Positions 1 to 7,673 of a DNA stretch of 64,000 nucleotides are shown piece after piece. Below the pieces are notes generated by a model, which had not been told where the DNA came from, made no database searches, and saw only the letters and a list, made by a program, of their open reading frames with translations. Made by a program: the position numbers and the translations under genes. The first letter of the stretch is position 1; every line of letters starts with the position of its first letter. Source of the stretch: Australimonas brisbanensis (lineage in GTDB: Bacteria > Chloroflexota > Dehalococcoidia > Lucifugimonadales > Australimonadaceae); NCBI GenBank assembly GCA_038147155.1, contig JAYQTA010000002.1, positions 62,001 through 126,000 on the forward strand. The letters run 5' to 3'.

Positions 1-1
1 C

Positions 2-1198
2 GAGCGCATGGCCGCGCTGGTGGCCGAGGCGCTGGGCCCCGCCGCCGACGGTGTAGTGGCCGACGCCTACGCGGGGGTGGCGACCTTCGCGGTGCTGCTG
101 GCCGGGCGCGCGCGCCGGGTGCTGGCGGTGGAGGAGTCGGCCTCGGCGCTGGCGGACGCACGGGTGAACGTGGCGGGCCTCGCGAACGTGGAACTGCGCC
201 AGGCCCGCACCGAGGACGTGCTGGCCGAGATGGCCGCGAGCGCCGAGGGCGGTCTGGACGGGGTGGTGCTGGATCCCCCGCGCACGGGCTGCATGCCCGG
301 CACCCTGGACGCGCTGCTGGAACACCCCGCGCCGCGCATCGCCTACGTCTCGTGCGATCCGGATTCGCTGGCGCGCGACCTGGCGGTGCTGACGGCGGGT
401 CCCTACCGCATCGAGTGGGTGCAACCCGTGGACATGTTCCCGCAGACCCACCACGTGGAGGCCGTCGTCGCGCTGCGCCTCGACGAGTCGGCGCGTGGCG
501 CACTGGCCGCACGCGCCGGGCTCATCCTCGCCTCCTCCTCTCCCCGGCGGGTGGACATCATCGCCCGGCTGGGCCTGGACGCCCTCACCGCCCCAACCGA
601 CGTACCGGAGCCTGCCCATGAGCACGCGGGGGCCGACCCGGTGGCCCTGGCCGCGGCGCGCGCACTGGCCAAGGCCCAGGCGGCGGCGGCGGGCTTCGCC
701 ACGGGGACAGTCATCGGCGCGGACACGGTGGTGGCGCTGGACGGGGACGTGCTGGGCAAACCCGCCGACCCCACCGAGGCGCGCGCCATGCTGGAGGCGT
801 TGGCGGGGCGCGAGCACCGGGTCATCACCGCCGTGGCGCTGGTGGACGCGGCAGGGCGGGCCGAGCCGGTGGTGACCCACCGGGCCACGCGGGTGTTCAT
901 GCGCGCCTACTCCCCGGCGGAGATGGACGCCTACATCGCCACGGGTGACCCCTTCGACAAGGCGGGGGGCTATGCCATCCAGCACCCGGGCTTCCACCCC
1001 GTGGCCGAGGTGCGCGGGTGCCACCTGAACGTGGTGGGGCTGCCCGTGTGCACCCTGCTGCGGGCGCTGGAGCGGTTCGGGCTGCGCCCCCACCCCTCCC
1101 CCGCCCTGCCGTGGCCGGAGCTGGAGGCGTGCCCGGAGTGCGCCAAACGCGCCGGTGTGCCCAAGCGCCGCGGCCCACGCGCCGGGGGCCGGGCATGA
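2..1198 (+). CDS. TrmA/RlmD-type RNA (uracil-5)-methyltransferase C-terminal domain fused to Maf nucleotide pyrophosphatase (5' end outside window)
   Basis: The frame is open to the window edge, so the start is missing. The first ~160 visible residues are the SAM-binding half of a TrmA/RlmD/RlmC-type tRNA or rRNA uracil-5 methyltransferase: DAYAGVATF (SAM loop), DPPRTG, the nucleophile motif YVSCDP and the closing QPVDMFPQTHHVE. Without a stop it runs into a complete Maf domain (about residues 170-360): ILASSSPRR, GADTVV, GKP, then DPFDKAGGYAIQ and NVVGLPV, the signature of house-cleaning dTTP/UTP or m7GTP pyrophosphatases. A tail with CPEC follows. The stop overlaps the next start as ATGA. 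The two-domain reading is direct; target nucleoside and Maf substrate are unknown. Confidence 0.85.
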   Translation, partial: ERMAALVAEALGPAADGVVADAYAGVATFAVLLAGRARRVLAVEESASALADARVNVAGLANVELRQARTEDVLAEMAASAEGGLDGVVLDPPRTGCMPGTLDALLEHPAPRIAYVSCDPDSLARDLAVLTAGPYRIEWVQPVDMFPQTHHVEAVVALRLDESARGALAARAGLILASSSPRRVDIIARLGLDALTAPTDVPEPAHEHAGADPVALAAARALAKAQAAAAGFATGTVIGADTVVALDGDVLGKPADPTEARAMLEALAGREHRVITAVALVDAAGRAEPVVTHRATRVFMRAYSPAEMDAYIATGDPFDKAGGYAIQHPGFHPVAEVRGCHLNVVGLPVCTLLRALERFGLRPHPSPALPWPELEACPECAKRAGVPKRRGPRAGGRA

Positions 1199-1575
1199 AC
1201 TTCTTCGGCATCGGCAACATGGAACTGGCGTTCATCCTCATCATCGCCACGCTGGTGCTTGGCCCGGCGCGCATGGTGGACATCGCGCGCAACCTGGGCC
1301 GGTTCTGGGGCGAGGCGCAGCGCACCCTGCGGGCGGCGGCGGACGCCGCCACGGTGAAGCTGGACGAGCCCGCGCCGGGCCAGCGCCCCGACGGCGAGGA
1401 GCAGGCCGAGGCCGCTCCCGCACAGGAGCCGGCGCCGGAAATGGCGTCGGGCGAACCGGAGGCCCCGGCCGTCTCTGACGAGGCACCGGAGGGCGCTGTG
1501 GCGCGCGGGACGGGCGAGGAGCCCCCAACCTCCGGCGCGCCGGAGGCGCGTGAGCGGGACGACGATGCCCGCTAG
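1195..1575 (+). CDS. TatA/TatB-family twin-arginine translocase subunit (TatB-like)
   Basis: A 126-residue protein. An N-terminal hydrophobic helix (about residues 8-24) is followed by the GPARMVDIARNLGRFWGE amphipathic segment typical of TatA/TatB, then a long acidic Pro/Ala/Glu-rich tail. It would recruit folded substrates to TatC in the cytoplasmic membrane. It starts in an ATGA overlap with the upstream stop and its end overlaps tatC, indicating translational coupling. A separate short TatA lies at 2451-2642 on the other strand, so this longer, acidic-tailed copy is more likely TatB. The assignment within the TatA/B family is inferred from length and context. Confidence 0.8.
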   Translation: MNFFGIGNMELAFILIIATLVLGPARMVDIARNLGRFWGEAQRTLRAAADAATVKLDEPAPGQRPDGEEQAEAAPAQEPAPEMASGEPEAPAVSDEAPEGAVARGTGEEPPTSGAPEARERDDDAR

Positions 1576-2368
1576 CGAGCCCATGACGCTGCGCGACCAC
1601 CTGGAGGAGCTGCGCAAGCGCCTGCTAGTCACCTTCGTGTTCATGATCGCGGCCACGGCGGCGGCCTTCGTCTACCGCGACGCCATCATGGACTTCCTGC
1701 TGGCGCCGGGCTTCGGACAGCTGGACAAGCGGCCCATCGCCACCGAGGTGATGGAGACGGTGGCCGTCACCTTCAAGATCACGCTGATGGCCGGGGCGGT
1801 CGGCGCGCTGCCCGTGGTGCTCTACCAGCTGATTCTGTTCGTCTCCCCAGGGCTGACCCGTGGAGAGCGGGTCTACCTGTTCCTCTTCCTGCCCGGCGTG
1901 CTGGTCGCCTTCGCGGGCGGGGTGGCCTTCGGCTACTACGTCCTCTTCCCCCCGGCGTTCCGCTTCCTATTCACCTTCGGCGCGGAGAACATCGACGCGG
2001 AGATACGCATCTCCTCCTACATCAACGTGCTCACCTCCCTCATGTTCTGGATGGGGGTGGTGTTCCAGATACCGCTGGTGCTGTTCGGGCTGGGCCGCCT
2101 GGGGGTGGTCACGCCCCGCTGGCTGGGCCGCTTCCGGCGCGTGTTCATCGTCCTCGCCTTCGTGGCGGCGGCCGTCATCACCCCCACCTTCGACCCGGTG
2201 AACCAGACCATGGTGGCCGTGCCCATCATCATCCTGTACGAGGTGGGTATCGTCCTGGCGCGCTACGGCCATTGGCTGCGCCGGCCCAAGAAGGCCAAGG
2301 AGGCCAGGGCGCCGAAGGGGCCGGGCAGGCTGCGGCGGGCCTGGCGCAGGGTGCTGCGGCGACGCTAG
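1565..2368 (+). CDS. tatC: Sec-independent protein translocase TatC
   Basis: The core Tat component, a multi-spanning membrane protein that binds twin-arginine signal peptides. The 267-residue product opens with MTLRDHLEELRKRLLV, the conserved TatC cytoplasmic N-terminus, and shows about six membrane segments and a basic C-terminal tail. The ATG at 1565 overlaps the end of the TatB-like gene; a GTG at 1550 or an ATG at 1583 would also be in frame. With the TatB-like gene upstream and tatA just beyond the terminator, a full three-component Tat system is encoded within 1.5 kb. Confidence 0.95.
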   Translation: MPASEPMTLRDHLEELRKRLLVTFVFMIAATAAAFVYRDAIMDFLLAPGFGQLDKRPIATEVMETVAVTFKITLMAGAVGALPVVLYQLILFVSPGLTRGERVYLFLFLPGVLVAFAGGVAFGYYVLFPPAFRFLFTFGAENIDAEIRISSYINVLTSLMFWMGVVFQIPLVLFGLGRLGVVTPRWLGRFRRVFIVLAFVAAAVITPTFDPVNQTMVAVPIIILYEVGIVLARYGHWLRRPKKAKEARAPKGPGRLRRAWRRVLRRR

Positions 2369-2400
2369 CACCTCCCGGCGCGGGACGCGGAAATGAGAGA

Positions 2401-2419
2401 GGCCGCCCGATGGGCGGCC
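2401..2419. terminator. Bidirectional hairpin between convergent tatC and tatA
   Basis: GGCCGCCC-GAT-GGGCGGCC is a perfect 8-bp stem with a 3-nt loop, between the converging 3' ends of tatC (+) and tatA (-). No clear T-tract follows on either strand. Confidence 0.6.
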
Positions 2420-2450
2420 CTCCGTGCATCCTGCGTTGGGGGAACGGGCG

Positions 2451-2642
2451 CTAGGCCTTGGAGTCTTCGTCCTTGGACTCGGCCTTCTTCTTGTCGGCGG
2501 GCTGCTCGGTCACCGAGTAGCGGAACTCCTTGATGCCCTTGCCCAGGGAGCGCCCGATCTCCGGCACGCGGCTGGCGCCGAAGACCACCAGCACGATGAC
2601 CAGCAGGATGATGAGCTCAGGCCAGCCGATACCGAAGGGCAT
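2451..2642 (-). CDS. tatA: Sec-independent protein translocase TatA
   Basis: A 63-residue protein: N-terminal membrane helix (about residues 8-22), FGASRVPE hinge, amphipathic helix containing GRSLGKGIKEFR, and a short charged tail. This is the standard pore-forming TatA layout, and the 'FG' hinge residues are intact. A strong Shine-Dalgarno GAGAGGAG precedes the ATG. It is last in a minus-strand series after the coxG-like gene and holA but has its own extended -10 promoter, which separates it from holA. It is convergent with tatC. Confidence 0.93.
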   Translation of the reverse strand: MPFGIGWPELIILLVIVLVVFGASRVPEIGRSLGKGIKEFRYSVTEQPADKKKAESKDEDSKA

Positions 2643-2675
2643 GTCACGCTCCTCTCACTCCACGAACCTGCCGCA

Positions 2676-2684
2676 AGTATAGCA
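2676..2684 (-). promoter_or_regulatory. Extended -10 promoter for tatA
   Basis: On the minus strand the sequence reads TGCTATACT (TGC extension plus TATACT), about 33 nt before the tatA start codon. This leaves a short leader containing the Shine-Dalgarno. No good -35 is seen. Confidence 0.5.
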
Positions 2685-2689
2685 GGGGG

Positions 2690-3715
2690 CTAGCGCTGGG
2701 CGGGGGCGGGCAGGAGGCTGGTGCGAGCGGCCAGTTCCGCCAGCGCGAGTTCGTCGGTGCTGCCCGACTTGAGCGCCAGGTCCGTCTCCAGCAGCATGCC
2801 GTAGAGGGCGCGCACGGCCTCGGAAGAGAAGCGGCGCGCCTGCTCGCCCAGCTTGCGCAGGAAGAAGTCGGAGCGCGAACCGATGTGCGCGCCCCACTCG
2901 GCCTGGGGGAGGCGCTGGGCCGTGAACTCCTGGGCCAGCGCCACCCGCCGCACGTGGGTGCTCACCGTCGCCAGCAGCCCCAGCCCCGTGGCCCCGGCGC
3001 GCAGCAGGCTATCCAGCGCCGCCAGCGCCCTGTCGGCCTGGCGTGCCATGAGCGCGTCGGTGAGTTCGAACACGCTGGCCTCGCGCTCACCGGACACCAG
3101 GATGTCCACGTCGTCCACGGTGATGGGGGAATCACCCGCGTAGATCGCCAGCTTCTCCAGCGCCGAGTCCAGCCCCCACAGGCTGGCCCCGCCCACCTCG
3201 GCCAGGCGCGTGGCAGCGCGGGGCTCGATGCTCGCGCCCTTCGCCTCGGCGCGCTGGGCTATCCAGGCGGTGAGCTGCTCACCCCGGGGGGAGGTGAAAG
3301 AACGCACCGTGGCGGCCTCTGGCCCCAGTTCCTTCACGGCGGCCAGCAGCGGGATGGAGGCGTTGGCCGTCTCGTCCCACAGCACCACGTCGGTGGAGGG
3401 AGGGAGCTGGGCCAGCAGGGGGGCTATCTTGGTGGCCGGGTTCTCGCGCTCCTCGGCGACGGTCCGGGCCGCGCGCCGACCGCGCCGCCCCGCGCCCTCG
3501 GCGGCGGCCAATAGCCCCCGCACGATGACCAGCCGCCGGTCGGTCAGGAACGGGGCCACCATGGCCGCGGCGCCGAAGGTGTCCACCGTGAGGCCTGCCC
3601 CGTCGAGACGCGTCACGTTGGACTCGCGCAGCTCCTCCGGCCCCACGGCCTCCAGCAACCGCTCAACGGCCTGGGCGATGGAGAAGTCGTCGTCGCCGGT
3701 GAAGACGTAGATCAT
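2690..3715 (-). CDS. holA: DNA polymerase III delta subunit
   Basis: Clamp-loader subunit that opens the sliding clamp. The 341-residue product has the usual HolA length and order: an AAA+-like N-terminal domain beginning MIYVFTGDDDFSIAQAVERL, a middle domain with DVVLWDETANAS, and a C-terminal collar domain. As in other delta subunits there is no Walker A motif. It lies 14 nt downstream of the coxG-like gene and is probably co-transcribed with it. Identification rests on overall pattern and the characteristic N-terminus. Confidence 0.9.
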   Translation of the reverse strand: MIYVFTGDDDFSIAQAVERLLEAVGPEELRESNVTRLDGAGLTVDTFGAAAMVAPFLTDRRLVIVRGLLAAAEGAGRRGRRAARTVAEERENPATKIAPLLAQLPPSTDVVLWDETANASIPLLAAVKELGPEAATVRSFTSPRGEQLTAWIAQRAEAKGASIEPRAATRLAEVGGASLWGLDSALEKLAIYAGDSPITVDDVDILVSGEREASVFELTDALMARQADRALAALDSLLRAGATGLGLLATVSTHVRRVALAQEFTAQRLPQAEWGAHIGSRSDFFLRKLGEQARRFSSEAVRALYGMLLETDLALKSGSTDELALAELAARTSLLPAPAQR

Positions 3716-3729
3716 GCGCGGGCGGGGCC

Positions 3730-4170
3730 CTAGACCTGCTTGGCCAGGTTCTGGCCGAAGTCCTTCATCAGCCCATCGGCCTTGCGCTTGATGATGCCCT
3801 GGCCGAACTCACCCAGCTTACCCATGATGTGGGCCTCCGAGTCCACCACCAGCTCGGCGCCCTCGCCCGCCGCGTTCACCTGCATGCTGATGCGCACGCG
3901 CACGTTGCCGGGCACGCGCTTGTCGGCGCCCTCACCGGCCAGCACCAGCCGCCGGGCAGCCTCGTCGCGCTCCTCCACGGTGAGTTTGCCGCCCAGGCCC
4001 AGCGACACGGGCCCCACGCGCACCTTCACGGTGCCCGCGTAGGAGCCGTCGGCCTGCTCCGTGACGGCCTCCGCGCCGGGGATGCACCCACCCACGGTGG
4101 GGATGTCCGAGACCAGTTCCCACAGCCGCTCCGGGGTGGCCTTGACGGTGTAGGTGTAGTGGAAGTCCAT
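3730..4170 (-). CDS. CoxG/SRPBCC-family lipid-binding-fold protein
   Basis: A 146-residue START/SRPBCC-fold protein of the CoxG group. It begins MDFHYTYTVKATPERLWELVSD, with the GCIPGAE motif typical of the carbon monoxide dehydrogenase subunit G family, followed by alternating strands and a C-terminal helix. CoxG proteins help recruit or mature CO dehydrogenase-type molybdoenzymes, but no molybdoenzyme gene lies nearby, so the role here is unknown. The start was placed at the family's conserved N-terminus; an in-frame extension upstream looks non-coding. Its 5' flank is the repeat element. Confidence 0.75.
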   Translation of the reverse strand: MDFHYTYTVKATPERLWELVSDIPTVGGCIPGAEAVTEQADGSYAGTVKVRVGPVSLGLGGKLTVEERDEAARRLVLAGEGADKRVPGNVRVRISMQVNAAGEGAELVVDSEAHIMGKLGEFGQGIIKRKADGLMKDFGQNLAKQV

Positions 4171-4255
4171 GGTGCGCCTCGCGTGTGATGTACCCCGCGC
4201 GACGGGGCCTCGGCCCATGATAGGGGGAGCCCCAAGCCCGCGCCAGTGCGGGCTT

Positions 4256-4600
4256 CCCCGCTCGCTTCGCTCGCTCGTTACAGGGGACTCCCCTGCGCGT
4301 CTGAGGCGCTACCCCGTCTCCGCTCGCTGGGCGCTCGCTCATGGCAGCAGGCGCGTGGCCAGCACGCATAGAACGGGGCACGCAGTGGGGCACAGCCCCA
4401 AACCCGCTCACCAGCAACGGTGGTCGGGGCTAGGGGGGGTGCAGTGGGGGAGGGCTCCTCCCCCCCTGCCGGGGGTTCGGCGCGCAGCGCCCAGGGGGTG
4501 TCCCCCTTCAGACGAGCGAGCGTAGCAAGCGGGGAACGGGTTCGGCGCGCAGCGCCCAGGGGGTGTCCCCCTTCAGACGAGCACGCGATGCGTGCGGGGC
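4256..4600. repeat. Modular intergenic repeat, long copy with a 65-bp tandem duplication
   Basis: This gene-free region between divergent coxG-like and ilvD matches the reverse complement of 7674-7965. A 29-nt block at 4320-4348 is identical to 7862-7890 on the opposite strand, and 4427-4480 aligns with 7783-7732. Its right part is a core repeated in tandem with a 65-bp period (4471-4534 and 4538-4599). Each unit has GGGGGTTCGG, a GGCGC-GCA-GCGCC hairpin, an AGGGGG-TGT-CCCCCT hairpin, then ACGAGC and a GC-rich end with GGGG. The second unit ends in a GCACGC-GAT-GCGTGC hairpin just before the ilvD promoter. AAGCCCGC/GCGGGCTT (4234-4255) forms another hairpin at the left edge. No credible ORF is present. 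Confidence 0.85.
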
Positions 4601-4606
4601 GCGGGC

Positions 4607-4612
4607 TATAAT
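4607..4612 (+). promoter_or_regulatory. -10 box of ilvD
   Basis: A consensus TATAAT lies 31 nt before the ilvD ATG. The leader then carries GAAGGAG at 4631-4637 as ribosome binding site. No recognisable -35; the repeat element abuts the promoter upstream. Confidence 0.6.
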
Positions 4613-4643
4613 GCCCGCTCAACCAACCCTGAAGGAGCCCCGC

Positions 4644-6344
4644 ATGGCCTCGAACCCGCTCAAGCGACACTCCGCAGAGATGACCGACGGCCCCTCCCGC
4701 GCCCCGGCGCGCGCGATGCTCAAGGCCATCGGCTTCACCGACGAGGACCTGGCCAAGCCCATCATCGGCGTGGCTACCACGTGGATCGAGACGATGCCGT
4801 GCAACTACAACCAGCGCGAGCTGGCCGAGCACATCAAGGCGGGCATCCGCGAGGCGGGCGGCACGCCCATGGAGTTCAACACCATCTCCGTCTCGGACGG
4901 GGTGACCATGGGCACCGAGGGGATGCGCGGGTCGCTGGTGAGCCGCGAGGTCATCGCCGACTCCATCGAGGTGGTCTCACGCGGTCACTCCTTCGACGGC
5001 ATCGTGGTGGTGGTAGGGTGCGATAAGACCATCCCCGCCGGGGCCATGGCCCTGGCGCGCCTGAACCTGCCGGGCCTGGCCTTCTACAACGGCTCCATCG
5101 CCCCCGGCCGCATCGACGGCAAGGACATCACCATCCTGGACGTGTTCGAGGCGGTGGGCGCGCACGGTGCGGGCAAGATAGACGACGCGCGCCTCAAGGC
5201 CATCGAGGACGCGGCCTGCCCCGGCGCTGGCGCGTGCGGCGGCCAGTTCACCCCCAACACCATGGCCATGGCGCTGGAGTTCCTGGGCCTCTCCCCCGCT
5301 GGCGCCAACGCGGTGCCCGCTCTGGGCAAGGCCAAAACCGCGGCTGCCCGTGATGCGGGCAGGCTGGTGATGGAGCTAGTGAAGCAGGATCTCAAGCCGC
5401 GCGACATCCTCACCCGCGCCTCCTTCGACAACGCCATCGCTGGCGTTGCCGCGACGGCGGGCTCCACCAACGCGGTGCTCCACCTGCTGGCCATCGCCCG
5501 CGAAGCGGGCATCGACCTGTCGGTGGACGACTTCCACACCGTCTCCAACCGCACGCCCATCGTGGCGTCCATGAAGCCGGGTGGCGAGTACGTGGCCGAG
5601 GACCTGTACAACGCGGGCGGCTACGGGCTGGTCTCCAAGCAGCTGGTGGAGGCAGAACTGGCCGACCCCTCCCAGCGCAACGTGGACGGCAACACCTTCG
5701 GCTCCATCGCCACGGCCTCCCGGCCCACCGACGGGCAGAAGGTGGTGGTGTCGGTGGACAAGCCCATCAGCCCCCACGGCGGTATCGCCATCCTGCACGG
5801 CAACCTGGCGCCCGACGGGTGCGTGGTGAAGCTGGCGGGCCACGACCGCACCTACCACAAGGGCCCCGCCCGCGTGTTCGAACGCGAGGAGGAGGCCTTC
5901 GCCGCCGTGCAGGCGGGCAAGGTTCAGAAGGGCGACGTGGTGGTGATCCGCTACGAGGGCCCCGTGGGTGGGCCGGGCATGCGCGAGATGCTGGGGGTGA
6001 CCGCCGCCATCATCGGCGCGGGGCTGGGCGATGACGTGGTGCTCATCACCGACGGGCGCTTCTCCGGCGCGACGCACGGGTTCATGGTTGGCCACATCGC
6101 ACCGGAGGCGGCCAAGGGCGGGAACATCGGCCTGGTCAAGGACGGCGATGCCATCGTGCTCGACGTGAACAAGCGCGAGCTCATCCTGGACGTGCCGGAG
6201 GCGGAGCTGTCCCAGCGCAGGGCCGCCTGGAAGGCCCCCGCCCCTCGCTACACCACCGGCGTGTTCGCCAAGTACGCCAAGTCCGTGGCCTCGGCCTCGG
6301 AGGGCGCCATCACCAGCCCCGGCCTGCGCGGCTCGGCCTGGTAG
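4644..6344 (+). CDS. ilvD: Dihydroxy-acid dehydratase
   Basis: Converts 2,3-dihydroxy-3-methylbutanoate or -pentanoate to the keto acids for valine, isoleucine and leucine. The 566-residue product is full length and begins with the conserved KRHSAEMTDGPSRAPARAML. Candidate Fe-S cysteines are in MPCNYNQ (Cys53), VGCDKT and GACGGQFT. The C-terminal GRFSGATHGF motif is intact. The ATG at 4644 follows GAAGGAG at ideal spacing. No other branched-chain gene is adjacent; the acetolactate-synthase-like gene is at 16.8 kb. Confidence 0.97.
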   Translation: MASNPLKRHSAEMTDGPSRAPARAMLKAIGFTDEDLAKPIIGVATTWIETMPCNYNQRELAEHIKAGIREAGGTPMEFNTISVSDGVTMGTEGMRGSLVSREVIADSIEVVSRGHSFDGIVVVVGCDKTIPAGAMALARLNLPGLAFYNGSIAPGRIDGKDITILDVFEAVGAHGAGKIDDARLKAIEDAACPGAGACGGQFTPNTMAMALEFLGLSPAGANAVPALGKAKTAAARDAGRLVMELVKQDLKPRDILTRASFDNAIAGVAATAGSTNAVLHLLAIAREAGIDLSVDDFHTVSNRTPIVASMKPGGEYVAEDLYNAGGYGLVSKQLVEAELADPSQRNVDGNTFGSIATASRPTDGQKVVVSVDKPISPHGGIAILHGNLAPDGCVVKLAGHDRTYHKGPARVFEREEEAFAAVQAGKVQKGDVVVIRYEGPVGGPGMREMLGVTAAIIGAGLGDDVVLITDGRFSGATHGFMVGHIAPEAAKGGNIGLVKDGDAIVLDVNKRELILDVPEAELSQRRAAWKAPAPRYTTGVFAKYAKSVASASEGAITSPGLRGSAW

Positions 6345-6373
6345 CCGCACAACCCAACGGACAAGGAGGCCCC

Positions 6374-6469
6374 ATGCTGCGCAGGTTCTTCGCGCTCATC
6401 GGTCTGATCTGGGTCATCAGCAAGGTGCGGGACATGTTCGTCAAGAAGGACGACGAGGCCGGGGCCTAG
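6374..6469 (+). CDS. 31-residue single-span membrane micro-protein
   Basis: The frame encodes a basic N-terminus (MLRRFF), a hydrophobic stretch ALIGLIWVIS, then VRDMFVKKDDEAGA. It has an excellent Shine-Dalgarno, AAGGAGG, 4 nt before the ATG, and lies 29 nt after ilvD, so it is probably co-transcribed. The predicted topology is one helix with positive charges at the N-terminus and a charged C-terminal tail. No family is recognised. The RBS and membrane-protein composition support translation; conservation could not be tested. Confidence 0.6.
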   Translation: MLRRFFALIGLIWVISKVRDMFVKKDDEAGA

Positions 6470-6490
6470 CGCCCCGGCCCCTCGCCCCCA

Positions 6491-6508
6491 CGCCAGGGGC
6501 CCCTGGCG
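6491..6508. terminator. Perfect 18-bp palindrome after the micro-gene
   Basis: CGCCAGGGG followed directly by CCCCTGGCG, 22 nt after the stop of the 31-codon gene and 32 nt before rmuC. It probably forms the 3' hairpin of the ilvD transcript. There is no T-tract, so Rho-independent activity is uncertain. Confidence 0.45.
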
Positions 6509-6526
6509 CCGCAGCCCTCCTGCGGC

Positions 6527-6532
6527 TAGCCT
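6527..6532 (+). promoter_or_regulatory. -10 box giving a probably leaderless rmuC transcript
   Basis: TAGCCT ends 7 nt before the rmuC ATG. Transcription would start at or next to the start codon, and no Shine-Dalgarno is visible. Confidence 0.4.
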
Positions 6533-6539
6533 GCCCGGC

Positions 6540-7664
6540 ATGGACGCGCTCACCCTCACCCTGGCCCTGGCGGTGGTGGCACTGGCCGCCGCCGTGCTCT
6601 GGCTCGCGCTGCGCCGCCCGGCGGGGCCATCGGGTGCGGCGCTCACCGAGGCCACGGAGCACCTGCTGGCGGTGGCCGAGCAGCGCTTCGCCCGCCAATC
6701 GCAGGCGGCATCAGCAGAGCTGGACGGCAAGAAGGCGCTGATAGACCAGCGCCTGGAGCAGGTGGGCGCGAGCCTCCAGCGTCTCAACGACCAGTTGCGC
6801 GAGAGCGAGAAGGCCCGCGAGTCGCAGGCGGGCACCCTCTCCGCCACCCTACGGCACATGGGCGAGCAGACCGCCGCCCTCACCGCCTCCACCTCATCGC
6901 TGCGCGAGGCGCTGGCCGCCACGCGCGCCCGCGGCCAGTGGGGCGAGCGCATGGCTGAGGACATCCTGCGGCTGGTGGGGCTGGTGGAGGGCGTAAACTA
7001 CCACAAGCAGGCCACCCTGGAGGGCGGGAGCAGGCCGGACTTCGTGTTCCTGCTCCCGGGCGGGCTGCGCCTGAACATGGACGTGAAGTTCCCCCTGGAC
7101 AACTACCTGCGCTCCCTGGAAGCGGCGAGCGATGGGGGGCGTGACGGCTTCACGGCAGCGTTCCTGAAGGACGTGCGCGCGCGGGTGCGCGAGTTGCGGG
7201 GGCGCGAGTACGTGGACCCGGCGGGCGGCACGGTGGACTACGCGCTGCTGTTCATCCCCAACGAGGCGGTGTACGCCTTCATCCACGAGCACGACCCGGC
7301 CCTGCTGGAGGCGGCGCTGCGGGAGAAGGTGGTATGTTGCTCACCGCTGACGCTCTTCGCGGTGCTGGCCCTGGTGCGCCAGGCGGCCGACTCCTTCGCC
7401 CTCCAGCGCTCCTCCGACGAGATCCTCTCGTTGCTGGGGCGCTTCGCCAGCGAGTGGGGCATGTACAACGAGGCCGTGGACACGCTGGGGCGGCGGCTGG
7501 AGTCGGCGCGCACGGCCTACGAGGCGGTGGCGGGCCCGCGCCGCCGCCAGCTCCAGCGCCCGCTTGAGCGCATCGAGGCGCTGCGCGCCGAGCGCGGCCT
7601 GCCCCTGGCCGAGGCCGGGCCCCTGGGGCTGGGTGAGGACGAGCCCAACGGGGCCCCGGACTAG
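6540..7664 (+). CDS. rmuC: RmuC-family DNA recombination protein
   Basis: The 374-residue product has an N-terminal membrane anchor (about residues 4-22), a long coiled-coil (about 45-115) rich in Glu, Gln and Arg, and the RmuC domain with QWGERMAEDILRLVG, DVKFPLDNY, VDYALLFIPNEAVYAF and a Pro/Asp-rich tail. RmuC proteins limit inversion of short inverted repeats and have a restriction-endonuclease-like core. That is notable here because rmuC sits between two inverted copies of an intergenic repeat, though cause and effect are not shown. The start is the first ATG, preceded by a -10 box rather than a ribosome binding site. Confidence 0.9.
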   Translation: MDALTLTLALAVVALAAAVLWLALRRPAGPSGAALTEATEHLLAVAEQRFARQSQAASAELDGKKALIDQRLEQVGASLQRLNDQLRESEKARESQAGTLSATLRHMGEQTAALTASTSSLREALAATRARGQWGERMAEDILRLVGLVEGVNYHKQATLEGGSRPDFVFLLPGGLRLNMDVKFPLDNYLRSLEAASDGGRDGFTAAFLKDVRARVRELRGREYVDPAGGTVDYALLFIPNEAVYAFIHEHDPALLEAALREKVVCCSPLTLFAVLALVRQAADSFALQRSSDEILSLLGRFASEWGMYNEAVDTLGRRLESARTAYEAVAGPRRRQLQRPLERIEALRAERGLPLAEAGPLGLGEDEPNGAPD

Positions 7665-7673
7665 CGCTCTCCC

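Noticed and set aside
4256..4348. Short frame beginning MSERPASG on the minus strand, also at 7868 on the plus strand
   Set aside because: Both copies come from the 29-nt shared repeat block; the frames diverge right after it, have no ribosome binding site, and run through the hairpins.
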